Notes: generated by a model not told the origin, from the letters alone. DNA of 7,518 bases from Microcaldota archaeon (GCA_021850955.1 JAJZKH010000031.1:1-7518), one strand, 5' to 3'. Numbered from the stretch's first letter, positions 1 to 6,710 are shown. Made by a program: numbers and translations.

Positions 1-1501
1 TTATTGATGAGTCTATTCCATTAAATGATGCAGTAAGAATACCACTTTGATTTGTATTTGTATTTGTGTTTAGATTAGGACTTGAAAAACCTACTGAACC
101 AGATGTAAAAATATTGTAATTACTTCCCGCATAATTATTCAAATCGCCGTCCATGGGCATCCAAATGATACTATTTACAGATGTAGTAGGAGGAGTTTCA
201 ATGCCAAAGTTTGTTAATTGATTCATTTGATCTGGAGACAACTTACTTGCGTATAATTGAAAGTTTGATAACTTACCAGTAAAGAAAGAAAATCCAGGAT
301 TTTGTGTAGAGTAACCTAGATAAATAGGTAAAGAAGTTGGAAGTGTTTGTGTGATTGTATTTGAAGTTAAAAGAACTCCGTTTTCATAAGTAGAGATGTT
401 TTTTGTTGAGCCATCATAACTTAATCCTATGAATGACCAAGTATTAGGAACATAGGAACCAAAAAGGACATTTCCAAAACCTTGAATGTCTAACATGAAT
501 TGATTGTTATAGTTATAGTTTAATGTACTTATTGAAAAACTTCCCGATGTTGTACTATTCTGTCCAAAAAGTACTTCATTTGCAGATTCATAAGGATAAA
601 CCCAAAGACCCATTGAAAAAGATGAAGGTAATGTTAACGAAGGTATTTTTATGTAGCTATTTCCTTGAAAGTTTGTTACATAATTAGGTTCAGCCCAAGA
701 AGCGTTTACTAAAGTAGCAACACCATTGTAACCACTTAAATCATAAATATAATTTCCTGAGTTTAAGTTTAGTGGAAACCATTGAGTTAGATTTTCAATC
801 ATTCCATTTCCGCCATAAAAACCTGTTGCACGTACTATTGCAGTACCTCCAGGACCATTTCTAGATACAAAAACATTTGCAGTTCCATATTTATTAGTAA
901 AGTTTGTTGAAACTGCATACTTAGAAAAGTTTCCTATTGTTGTAGAAAAACCAATTAAAGAGTTGTAAGAATATGAACCAGATGTATTAAGAACAGTAGC
1001 ATTTACAAGATAACCAGACTTTCCATTCAATGTTGCTTGTGACGAAGAAGTGGATATTTTAGATGGCAAGTTGTTTATTTGATAACAAGAAACGTCAACA
1101 CAAATTTGACCTAGATAGTTTTGTATAAAGATAGTATTATTTGATAAATAAGATGGAGTTTCTATATTATTTGAATTTGCATAAGCAATTCCACTTATCA
1201 CTTGTGTATTGATTTTTGAATCAACAACTATTATTCCGCTTTTTGTTATTGATATATTGTATATTGGAACTCCGATAGTACTGTAAAGACTAGTATTGTA
1301 ACTATAACCAGTTCCAGAAATCTCTGCAAAGTTTATTTGTTGTGCGATATTTTGAGCTATTACTTGTAATTGAGAGTAAGTTTGTTGATTAGATATTGAA
1401 CCTCTTTGTGTTGCAATTAATGCAAACATAAAAAGAAAAATTACCATTATAAATGCAAAAAGAATCATGAATTCCAAAGCTATTTGCATCTTTAAAGTCA
1501 T
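1..1501 (-). CDS. Pilin-like secreted surface protein with Ig-like and tandem LamG domains (partial, C-terminus off the left edge)
   Basis: The minus-strand frame is open from an ATG at 1501 to the window edge, giving 500 residues with no stop. The N-terminus is a class III (type IV pilin-like) signal peptide: after T-L-K-M comes Q-I-A-L-E-F (Q6, E10), then a hydrophobic segment to about residue 30. In the known family, EppA-type prepilin peptidases cut before the Q. Residues 147-232 look like a bacterial Ig-like (Big_1-type) beta sandwich, with G-F-S-T-T-I-G-N and a later Y-G-T-A-N-V. Residues 238-425 match a LamG/concanavalin-like domain: W241, then Y-D-L-S-G, W300, a W-x-F-I-G-L-S-Y-D-G core and G-K-L-S-N-F-Q-L-Y. 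A second LamG domain begins near W447 and is cut at F-N-G-I-D. It follows the 1514-1990 gene by 12 bases, so it is probably co-transcribed. No strong ribosome binding site is visible. The likely role is a surface adhesin; its ligand is unknown. Confidence 0.85.
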   Translation of the reverse strand, partial: MTLKMQIALEFMILFAFIMVIFLFMFALIATQRGSISNQQTYSQLQVIAQNIAQQINFAEISGTGYSYNTSLYSTIGVPIYNISITKSGIIVVDSKINTQVISGIAYANSNNIETPSYLSNNTIFIQNYLGQICVDVSCYQINNLPSKISTSSSQATLNGKSGYLVNATVLNTSGSYSYNSLIGFSTTIGNFSKYAVSTNFTNKYGTANVFVSRNGPGGTAIVRATGFYGGNGMIENLTQWFPLNLNSGNYIYDLSGYNGVATLVNASWAEPNYVTNFQGNSYIKIPSLTLPSSFSMGLWVYPYESANEVLFGQNSTTSGSFSISTLNYNYNNQFMLDIQGFGNVLFGSYVPNTWSFIGLSYDGSTKNISTYENGVLLTSNTITQTLPTSLPIYLGYSTQNPGFSFFTGKLSNFQLYASKLSPDQMNQLTNFGIETPPTTSVNSIIWMPMDGDLNNYAGSNYNIFTSGSVGFSSPNLNTNTNTNQSGILTASFNGIDSSI

Positions 1502-1513
1502 AACATCAAATCT

Positions 1514-1990
1514 TCAAACTACAGGGGTCATAAAAACACAACTAAATGAAGGATTTGAGGGACATGTTGATTCATCAGTTAAGTTTACTAAGTATGTTCC
1601 TGGATTTATTATGCCACCTAAATTACCGCTAACATTAGTTGGAGTATACTCCGTTATATAACTAGGACCATTTGAAGCTCTAACAACAAATATTATTATA
1701 TGCCCAACACCATTTTGTTCAGTTCCCACATAGATATTTTCTACATCTGGAGGTACCTGTATTTGTACTAGTTGTTTTGCAGGAGGACCTTGTGACGCTA
1801 TTGTTGTAGCAACACTTGCTAACTTTGATGCTGCTTGTTGTGATTGTATTGAACTTATAGAAACATTAGCATTAGATAATTGAATAAAGGCAATAATTAC
1901 AATAGGGAGTAGTATCGCCAAACCTATTGAAAGAGTTACCAATAACTCAAAACTTGATTGAAGTTTTAATGTTTTTTTATTCTTCATCAT
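1514..1990 (-). CDS. Small pilin-like protein with class III signal peptide
   Basis: This encodes 158 residues. After a lysine-rich start, T-L-K-L precedes Q11-S-S-F-E15 and a hydrophobic stretch of about 22 residues (to about residue 38). That is the class III signal peptide pattern of archaeal type IV pilin-like proteins, cut before the Q. The downstream gene carries the same T-L-K-[ML]-Q arrangement. The remainder (about residues 40-158) is a predicted extracytoplasmic domain with two late cysteines (in a T-C-P and an S-C-V context) that could form a disulfide. I recognise no named family in it. The start overlaps the end of the upstream CBS gene by 14 bases, implying translational coupling. 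Two ATGs in tandem (1990 and 1987) are both possible starts. It probably forms or caps a pilus-like surface structure, perhaps with the LamG protein encoded next. Confidence 0.85.
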   Translation of the reverse strand: MMKNKKTLKLQSSFELLVTLSIGLAILLPIVIIAFIQLSNANVSISSIQSQQAASKLASVATTIASQGPPAKQLVQIQVPPDVENIYVGTEQNGVGHIIIFVVRASNGPSYITEYTPTNVSGNLGGIINPGTYLVNLTDESTCPSNPSFSCVFMTPVV

Positions 1991-3110
1991 ATCTTCCTAA
2001 TGTTTCTTTTTTCATATAGATTATTTCTTTTTTCTTTTTTATTGTATCGTAAACTGTTTTAATCAATTCGGAAAGTGTTTTATCTAGTGAAAAACCAGTT
2101 AATCCATGAGATATGACGCCTCTTTTTCCTAACCACACTCTCATATGTAACTCATAGTTTTTACTTTTATGTCTTTTGACATTGAGAGATATATGTTCAA
2201 CGTTTATTTTATGGAATTTTTCTATCTTGTCATACATTTTTTCTAGTTCATCTCTTATTTCAGATTCGTATTCTTTAGTATATGTATCTAAACCGAATAT
2301 CACTATGTTATCTGAAATTATTCCAGAACTTTTAACAAGAGATTCAAGAACATCTTTTGTTGTAAGTACACCGACAGTTTTATCGCTTCTGTTAACCAAA
2401 ATTGATGAAATATTTCTTTCTATCATCAAACGTAATGCATCATCTACTCTTTCATTGTAATTTATTGTAAATGGATTTTGTGAGTATATAGATTCAACAG
2501 AAGCTTTTGATATATTAGTAGGTTTTGATCCTTTTGTAGGTTTTTTAGGAACTGCAATCGTATTTTTTACTATATCTCTATAAGTTAAAATGCCATCAGT
2601 TTTTCCATTTGATGTTACAACAACTCGGTTTATCTTATTTTTTTGCATGAATGCTTTTGCGTTAGATATCGAAGAAGAAGTATCAACTGCAATTACTGGT
2701 GAGGACATTATATCCTTAACACGAAGTTTAGATGTTAAATGGAGTGATAGTATTGCCTTGAGTATTGTTTCTCTTTTTACTATACCTAAAACTTTTTTAT
2801 TTGAAATGTAAGGAAGTGCTTTTGCTTGTGATGTATAAAATAGATAAATTGCCTTGTCAATACTTGTTTGATCTTCAAGCTGTGGAAATTTAACTGCAAA
2901 TGAACCTATTTTTGTGCTCTTATTTATTTTTTGAGTTGAACGATATACTGCTCTATCATCTACAATTCCATAGTATTCCTTATCTTTCATCACAACTACT
3001 GCGCCATTTTTAGTTATTTTAGGAATTGCTGATGTTAACTCTTCGTTATGTTTAAAATAAGAAGTTCCAGATACAAAGTCTTTAGGTAATACTTCAAATG
3101 CTTGTTTCAT
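1977..3110 (-). CDS. Four-CBS-domain protein with C-terminal HPF/RaiA-like domain
   Basis: This encodes 377 residues and is soluble, with no signal peptide. Four CBS repeats are visible: about 13-60 (G-A-V-V-V then Y-G-I-V-D-D), 70-122 (K-V-L-G-I-V-K-R), 130-185 (V-K-D-I-M-S-S-P-V then D-G-I-L-T-Y-R-D-I) and 203-259 (V-G-V-L-T-T-K-D-V). CBS pairs usually bind adenine nucleotides and act as energy sensors. Residues about 267-366 follow a beta-alpha-beta-beta-beta-alpha pattern. They include a Y-x-x-E-I-R-D-E-L-E-K helix, a basic V-K-R-H-K-S-K-N-Y-E-L strand pair and a final D-K-T-L-S-E-L-I helix. This resembles ribosome hibernation factors (HPF/YfiA). The CBS call is firm; the hibernation-like call is by pattern only. 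The start is supported by GGTG five bases upstream. It is first in an operon with the pilin-like genes. Confidence 0.85.
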   Translation of the reverse strand: MKQAFEVLPKDFVSGTSYFKHNEELTSAIPKITKNGAVVVMKDKEYYGIVDDRAVYRSTQKINKSTKIGSFAVKFPQLEDQTSIDKAIYLFYTSQAKALPYISNKKVLGIVKRETILKAILSLHLTSKLRVKDIMSSPVIAVDTSSSISNAKAFMQKNKINRVVVTSNGKTDGILTYRDIVKNTIAVPKKPTKGSKPTNISKASVESIYSQNPFTINYNERVDDALRLMIERNISSILVNRSDKTVGVLTTKDVLESLVKSSGIISDNIVIFGLDTYTKEYESEIRDELEKMYDKIEKFHKINVEHISLNVKRHKSKNYELHMRVWLGKRGVISHGLTGFSLDKTLSELIKTVYDTIKKKKEIIYMKKETLGRYDEE

Positions 3111-3115
3111 TTACA

Positions 3116-3150
3116 CACCATTTAAATATGTAGATATTTATACTTTAAAT
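3116..3150 (-). promoter_or_regulatory. Promoter and ribosome binding site of the CBS-domain gene
   Basis: On the minus strand an AT-rich TATA-like box, ATTTAAAG, lies at 3143-3150. Its centre is about 26 bases from position 3120, a plausible transcript start. GGTG at 3116-3119 is complementary to the archaeal 16S 3' end and sits five bases before the ATG at 3110. This implies a short leader of about 10 bases. The TTTAAA core is symmetric and could also serve the plus-strand tRNA. The assignment is from spacing and motif only. Confidence 0.55.
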
Positions 3151-3202
3151 ACCTATCTAAAAATAAAGATAAATCACTGTAAAGTTTATATAAATATTAA
3201 TT

Positions 3203-3273
3203 GCCAGGATGGCAGATTGGCTATGCGTCCGCCTGCAGAGCGGAGAAGGGGGGTTCAATTCCCTCTCCTGGCT
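3203..3273 (+). tRNA. tRNA-Cys (GCA anticodon)
   Basis: A full cloverleaf is readable. The acceptor stem GCCAGGA/TCCTGGC pairs perfectly over seven bases. The D arm is GCAG with a GG-containing loop and ATGC, with a 13-22 mismatch. The anticodon stem TCCGC/GCGGA encloses the loop CTGCAGA, placing GCA at 3235-3237. There is a short variable region, then the T arm GGGGG-TTCAATT-CCCTC. The discriminator base is T at 3273, the identity base expected for tRNA-Cys. CCA is not encoded and there is no intron. The gene lies alone on the plus strand between two minus-strand genes. The promoter is uncertain: TTTAAATA at 3144-3151 would give a leader of about 30 bases. Confidence 0.96.
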
Positions 3274-3286
3274 TAAAATTAGGTAT

Positions 3287-3302
3287 CTTAAACTAAAACA
3301 AA
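3287..3302 (-). terminator. Possible T-rich terminator after the ankyrin-like gene
   Basis: Directly after the TAG stop at 3303, the minus strand reads TTTGTTTTAGTTTAAG. Archaeal transcription commonly ends at T-rich tracts without a hairpin. Termination here would keep transcription out of the antisense strand of tRNA-Cys. The tract is interrupted and weak, so this is a tentative call. Confidence 0.3.
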
Positions 3303-4613
3303 CTATTTATGCAAAATTAATTGAGCTTTGAGTATGTGTAATAACTCTTTGCCATGTTGTTGTTCTAAGTTTGAAAGATACTTATTTGGAGATCTTTGAA
3401 CTTTTGCTGCCGAACTTTTGTGAAGTCTTACTGCTTCTAATATAAGAGGTTTGTTGCTATCATCAGTCATTTTATATAATTCTGGATCTTCTAGAACTCC
3501 TATTGAGAATCTTGACCAGTACAAACCTATGTGTGCTACTGTTCTTCTATGATCATCTTCTACTGAAAGTAATTTTTTAGAGTTTGTATGTGCTAATGTT
3601 AACATAGCTATATCTTCGTGACACTTGACTGCAACATGTCCTACTGATTTTCCATCAATATCAGATATACCCCATAAATCAGATGAAGAATCCATTGCGT
3701 ATCTTGCAGCTTCCTTATTATAAAAAACAGCTTCATGAGCTACTGACCACATAGTACTATCAACAGTAATATTTGCGGTTTCATGATTTGATATTAATTT
3801 TATTGCTAAATCAGGATATACTGCGGCTATATAGTGTGCAACTTTTCTGCCTTTAGAGGTTACTGGAATATCTAAACCAACATTATTTGATACTAAATAA
3901 CTGGCAAATATTTTATCTACACTTATTGAAGCCCTAACTGCGTTAATTCCTCCTTTTTTAATTAGATTATTTAACTCTTTTAGTATTTCTTTTCTTTGTT
4001 CTTCTTTTTCATCAACTTCTATAATCTCAGGTGGTTTTTTAGTTTCATGAGATTGTACAACAGGAATAACTTTTGGTTCTTCCATTATAAGTATAGGTTC
4101 TTCAGGTCTTTGTATTGCTTTTATTGGATTAATAGTATTTGTTGATGATTTTAACCAATCTTCAATTTTATTTAACTCTAGTTCAGTTAAATGAGATTTA
4201 TGTGCCATATAAAGTGCTTTACCTACACTTAAGCCAGAGTTATCTTTAATACTTAATGATTGGGCGTTATCATCTTCGAGTAATTTTTTAGAAACTTCTA
4301 TATGTGATCTTACAGCTTCGTGACCTACTGTCCAGCCACTTTTATCAGGCATATTCCAATATTCTGGCTTTTCCATAGCTGCAAATGAGGTATTTACGCT
4401 TAAATGAACTAACTCATGACCAACTGTTCTCCCGAGACCAGGATTTATCACTAAACGCATAAGACTAGATTTTGAAAATATATACATTATTGAATCTTTA
4501 TCTTCACTTATTATTTTACGTAATTCATGTATTGTAGGATTTCGTGTAAGCCTTGCTCCTATTCTAGCTGTTTTTTCTGTTATTTCCTGTCTTTTAATTA
4601 TATCTAATGCCAT
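3303..4613 (-). CDS. Divergent ankyrin-like repeat protein
   Basis: This encodes 436 residues, predicted soluble, with no signal peptide or membrane segment. A repeated motif of the form G-x-[TS]-V-[GA]-H-E-A-V recurs with V at residues 64, 96, 130, 258, 291, 324 and 359, and a degenerate copy near 390. Spacing within each block is 32-35 residues, the period of ankyrin repeats, whose consensus G-x-T-P-L-H-x-A-A it resembles. Two blocks (about 55-150 and 245-410) flank a proline- and charge-rich linker at about 155-215. The role is presumably protein binding; no catalytic motif is seen and I recognise no specific function. The start is well supported by GGAGTGA just upstream. It follows archaease by 49 bases but has its own candidate promoter. 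Confidence 0.85.
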   Translation of the reverse strand: MALDIIKRQEITEKTARIGARLTRNPTIHELRKIISEDKDSIMYIFSKSSLMRLVINPGLGRTVGHELVHLSVNTSFAAMEKPEYWNMPDKSGWTVGHEAVRSHIEVSKKLLEDDNAQSLSIKDNSGLSVGKALYMAHKSHLTELELNKIEDWLKSSTNTINPIKAIQRPEEPILIMEEPKVIPVVQSHETKKPPEIIEVDEKEEQRKEILKELNNLIKKGGINAVRASISVDKIFASYLVSNNVGLDIPVTSKGRKVAHYIAAVYPDLAIKLISNHETANITVDSTMWSVAHEAVFYNKEAARYAMDSSSDLWGISDIDGKSVGHVAVKCHEDIAMLTLAHTNSKKLLSVEDDHRRTVAHIGLYWSRFSIGVLEDPELYKMTDDSNKPLILEAVRLHKSSAAKVQRSPNKYLSNLEQQHGKELLHILKAQLILHK

Positions 4614-4617
4614 AAAG

Positions 4618-4624
4618 TCACTCC
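4618..4624 (-). promoter_or_regulatory. Shine-Dalgarno for the ankyrin-like gene
   Basis: On the minus strand GGAGTGA lies four bases before the ATG at 4613. It is the strongest ribosome binding site in the window and fixes the start codon. Confidence 0.75.
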
Positions 4625-4650
4625 ACAGTAATTACTAATATGTTTTTTTG

Positions 4651-4660
4651 ATATTTAAAA
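4651..4660 (-). promoter_or_regulatory. TATA box candidate for the ankyrin-like gene
   Basis: The minus strand reads TTTTAAATAT just after the archaease stop codon. Its centre is about 26 bases from position 4629. Transcription from there would give a leader of about 16 bases that includes the GGAGTGA site. This suggests the gene is not dependent on read-through from archaease. Confidence 0.5.
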
Positions 4661-4662
4661 CT

Positions 4663-5118
4663 TTAGATATCCAAAATTACGCGAGACCTTAGCCCTTCTT
4701 TATACTTTTTTATGATTAAATTATGTGGAGTTACAGCTTTTACATCCATTAAAAAATTGTCAGCGTCTAAGTTTTTAGAATAACCCAATATAGCAGTTAT
4801 TTTATATGAATTTAATTTTTCAGTTATAGATATTTTTTTAACTTTGAATATTGATATATTTTCTGAATATGTTTTAGAGATTATATCTTGCAAAAAGAAC
4901 CATAAAAGATCTTCTTTTGTTTTTGCAGAATCTGATATTTTTATTTCATAAGTTTTTATTTTTTTCTTTTTTATTTGTTCTAGATTGAACATTAAATTAA
5001 ACATTGCTTCTGCTGAATTTTTAAAACAATCTTCATAATTTCTACCGTATGCAAAAAAAGAAACATCTGCAGTATGGCTTATGTACCTATAATTTTTTTT
5101 ATTATTGTTTTTTGCCAT
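4663..5118 (-). CDS. Archaease (RtcB tRNA-ligase cofactor)
   Basis: This encodes 151 residues, the usual length for the archaease family. Landmarks in order are a tyrosine-rich start with H15-T-A-D-V, a helix with E-A-M-F-N-L-M near 37-43, a D-L-L-W-F-F-L-Q-D helix at 70-78, K-A-V-T-P-H at 127-132 and the terminal R-V-I-L-D-I at 146-151. D18 and D150 match the conserved acidic residues thought to bind metal. In known systems archaease speeds guanylylation and multiple turnover of RtcB, the ligase that joins tRNA exons after intron removal. RtcB is not in this window. The ATG has no ribosome binding site. A TATA box 26 bases upstream suggests a leaderless mRNA. Confidence 0.95.
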   Translation of the reverse strand: MAKNNNKKNYRYISHTADVSFFAYGRNYEDCFKNSAEAMFNLMFNLEQIKKKKIKTYEIKISDSAKTKEDLLWFFLQDIISKTYSENISIFKVKKISITEKLNSYKITAILGYSKNLDADNFLMDVKAVTPHNLIIKKYKEGLRSRVILDI

Positions 5119-5141
5119 ATAGGTTTTTTACCATAAAGACT

Positions 5142-5149
5142 TTTATATA
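5142..5149. promoter_or_regulatory. Shared bidirectional TATA box between archaease and the C/D sRNA
   Basis: TTTATATA on the plus strand reads TATATAAA on the minus strand. Its centre at about 5145.5 lies about 26 bases from 5119, one base before the archaease ATG. It also lies about 25 bases from 5170, the first base of the sRNA terminal stem. Both distances match the archaeal TATA-to-start spacing, so one element may drive both directions. This is inferred from motif and spacing. Confidence 0.6.
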
Positions 5150-5168
5150 CATATGAGAAAATAAGTAA

Positions 5169-5228
5169 TGTCCTGTGAAGACAAGAGTAACTGCTGAGAC
5201 TTGATGACGCCTATATCGGCTGAGGACA
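5169..5228 (+). ncRNA. Box C/D guide sRNA (2'-O-methylation guide)
   Basis: The order is fully archaeal. Box C is GTGAAGA (5175-5181), followed by a 12-base guide (5182-5193) and box D' CTGA (5194-5197). A 3-base spacer leads to box C' TTGATGA (5201-5207), a second 12-base guide (5208-5219) and box D CTGA (5220-5223). TGTCC before box C pairs with GGACA after box D to form the terminal stem. Box C differs from RUGAUGA at one base; the change would make an A-U pair opposite box D and keeps the tandem G-A pairs of the kink-turn. In this family, L7Ae, Nop5 and fibrillarin methylate the target base paired to the fifth base before D or D', here a U for both guides (opposite 5189 and 5215). The targets would read CAGUUACUCUUG and CCGAUAUAGGCG; I cannot assign them to a particular RNA from memory. 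Confidence 0.82.
5222..5225 (+). promoter_or_regulatory. Probable Shine-Dalgarno of the archaeosortase gene, inside the sRNA
   Basis: GAGG lies nine bases before the GTG at 5235. It overlaps the last two bases of box D and the first two of the sRNA terminal stem. The later in-frame ATGs at 5259 and 5262 have no such site, so GAGG favours the GTG start. The match is short and could be coincidental. Confidence 0.45.
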
Positions 5229-5234
5229 AAAAAG

Positions 5235-6710
5235 GTGCTGTATTTGAAGTATAATAAAATGATGAGTTTTATATTATTTGCAGTACTTATTGCAATATCT
5301 ATATTATACATGTTAAGTTTTACAAATTTAACAATTACAGATACAGATCCTTCAACATACGTTATAATACCGATTATAATGTTGCCCATTTTTGGGTTTT
5401 TTTATATAAAGAAAAATATTAAGATAGATATAAAAAGAAATGATGTCATTTTTGGAGTAAGTTTATTTGTAATATCTATTTTATTGAGTCTTTATTTAAG
5501 AATTTTCTTATCATTTATGTTTTTTACATATAGATTTGATTTGATAATTTTACCATTGATTTTAATTTCACTTATATCGTTATTATTTGGAATTAAGAAC
5601 ATTAAAAAGTTTTATTTTCTCTTTTTATATTCTATATTCGCTTCACCTTTGCTTTTGATAGTTATACTTAAACAAAATATTTTATTCACTATAATTAATA
5701 CAAAAATAGTGTATGGAATTCTTAGTGTTTTTTTTAAAGGAATTGTATATAGTGCTCCGATAACAATAATTGCAAATGGATACCACATAGGGATAGGTGA
5801 AAGTTGCGTAGGATTGGGATTATTAATTGCAATTGCTTTTCTCTTAATTCCAGTAGCATTTTTCTACGATGGAAAAATAAAGAAAAAGATATTTTGGATA
5901 GTTTTTGGAGTATTGCTTATGCTTTTACTTAACATTTTTAGAATGAGTTTTATTGCGTTTGATTGGATTTTAAATGGACCGACTAGTGCTTTGTCTTTGT
6001 TCCATGAATTTGCAGGTATTATTTTATTTTATATAAGCATAATAATAGTTTTGTTGCTTCAAGGCAAATTTGGTTTATCTATCCCAAAAATACAAAATAA
6101 AAAAATCAATAAAGTAAATAACTTTTTAATTATGGGAATTATTTTTGCAGTGATACTTTCCGTTGTATATATGATTAGTTATTTTCCTTATAATCCTATT
6201 TATATATCGCCATACGCTTCGCTAAGCTCAAATACATCAATCGGAATTAAAGGTCTCTTAAATAGCATAAATGGCAGTGGTTATAGTGAAGAAATATTAA
6301 ATTATAATAACAAAAGTTATGCGATTGGATTAGTAAACTCTACTTTAGGAATAAATACAACACAGCCAGTAGTAATATCTTACAGCAATAGTTCTTATAA
6401 CTACAAGAACGTACCAAATATAATAACATATGAAAAAGGAGTTACTGGAAATATGTATTTTGTAAATTCAAGTAATAATTCTTTTGTAGTCTTCGAAGAG
6501 ATTATCCCTTATAATATAACAAGTAATGAGTATGGAGTTACAAATATGTATTTTGTAATACCTGAAAGTTCATTGAATAATAGTATATGTAATAATAACC
6601 AATTAGTACAATCATTGAATAATTTATTATTTTTACGTTTTTATAATAACACAGTTACAAATTCATTCGGGAATGCATATTGTATAATTAACAAAGTCGT
6701 GAATACATGA
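5235..6710 (+). CDS. Archaeosortase/exosortase-family membrane transpeptidase with extracytoplasmic C-terminal domain
   Basis: This encodes 491 residues if GTG at 5235 is used, or 483 from the ATG at 5259. There are about ten hydrophobic segments between residues 10 and 316. The exosortase-family catalytic signature is present: C191 in G-E-S-C-V-G-L-G, R236 in N-I-F-R-M and H257 in L-F-H-E-F-A-G, each at a membrane segment. Known members cleave C-terminal sorting signals on surface proteins and transfer them to a lipid or other anchor. Residues about 317-491 form a non-membrane domain rich in Asn, Ser and Tyr, with about ten N-x-S/T sequons, probably outside the cell. Two cysteines (452, 483) could form a disulfide. 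It starts seven bases after the C/D sRNA and overlaps the next gene by 4 bases (ATGA). Its substrates are not identifiable here. Confidence 0.88.
   Translation: MLYLKYNKMMSFILFAVLIAISILYMLSFTNLTITDTDPSTYVIIPIIMLPIFGFFYIKKNIKIDIKRNDVIFGVSLFVISILLSLYLRIFLSFMFFTYRFDLIILPLILISLISLLFGIKNIKKFYFLFLYSIFASPLLLIVILKQNILFTIINTKIVYGILSVFFKGIVYSAPITIIANGYHIGIGESCVGLGLLIAIAFLLIPVAFFYDGKIKKKIFWIVFGVLLMLLLNIFRMSFIAFDWILNGPTSALSLFHEFAGIILFYISIIIVLLLQGKFGLSIPKIQNKKINKVNNFLIMGIIFAVILSVVYMISYFPYNPIYISPYASLSSNTSIGIKGLLNSINGSGYSEEILNYNNKSYAIGLVNSTLGINTTQPVVISYSNSSYNYKNVPNIITYEKGVTGNMYFVNSSNNSFVVFEEIIPYNITSNEYGVTNMYFVIPESSLNNSICNNNQLVQSLNNLLFLRFYNNTVTNSFGNAYCIINKVVNT

Noticed and set aside
1467..1661. Plus-strand 64-residue open frame
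   Set aside because: It is antisense to the junction of two well-supported pilin-like genes, with no domain.
2176..2811. Two plus-strand open frames (94 and 73 residues)
   Set aside because: Both lie antisense to the CBS-domain gene, whose frame is supported by clear domains.
3185..3195. TTTATATAAAT just before tRNA-Cys as its TATA box
   Set aside because: Its centre is only about 14 bases from the mature 5' end, so transcription would begin inside the tRNA. The more distant TTTAAATA fits better, though it needs a leader.
5234..5237. GGTG as a Shine-Dalgarno for ATG 5259
   Set aside because: It is about 21 bases from that ATG, too far, and the GTG within it is the preferred start itself.
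5259..5264. ATG 5259 or 5262 as the archaeosortase start
   Set aside because: No ribosome binding site precedes them, and no TATA box is spaced for a leaderless start. GTG 5235 has GAGG nine bases upstream. They remain possible.
5102..5389. Minus-strand 95-residue open frame across the sRNA and the archaeosortase start
   Set aside because: It overlaps the archaease start, the C/D sRNA and the catalytic gene's N-terminus. Its protein has no recognisable domain and reads as an antisense shadow.
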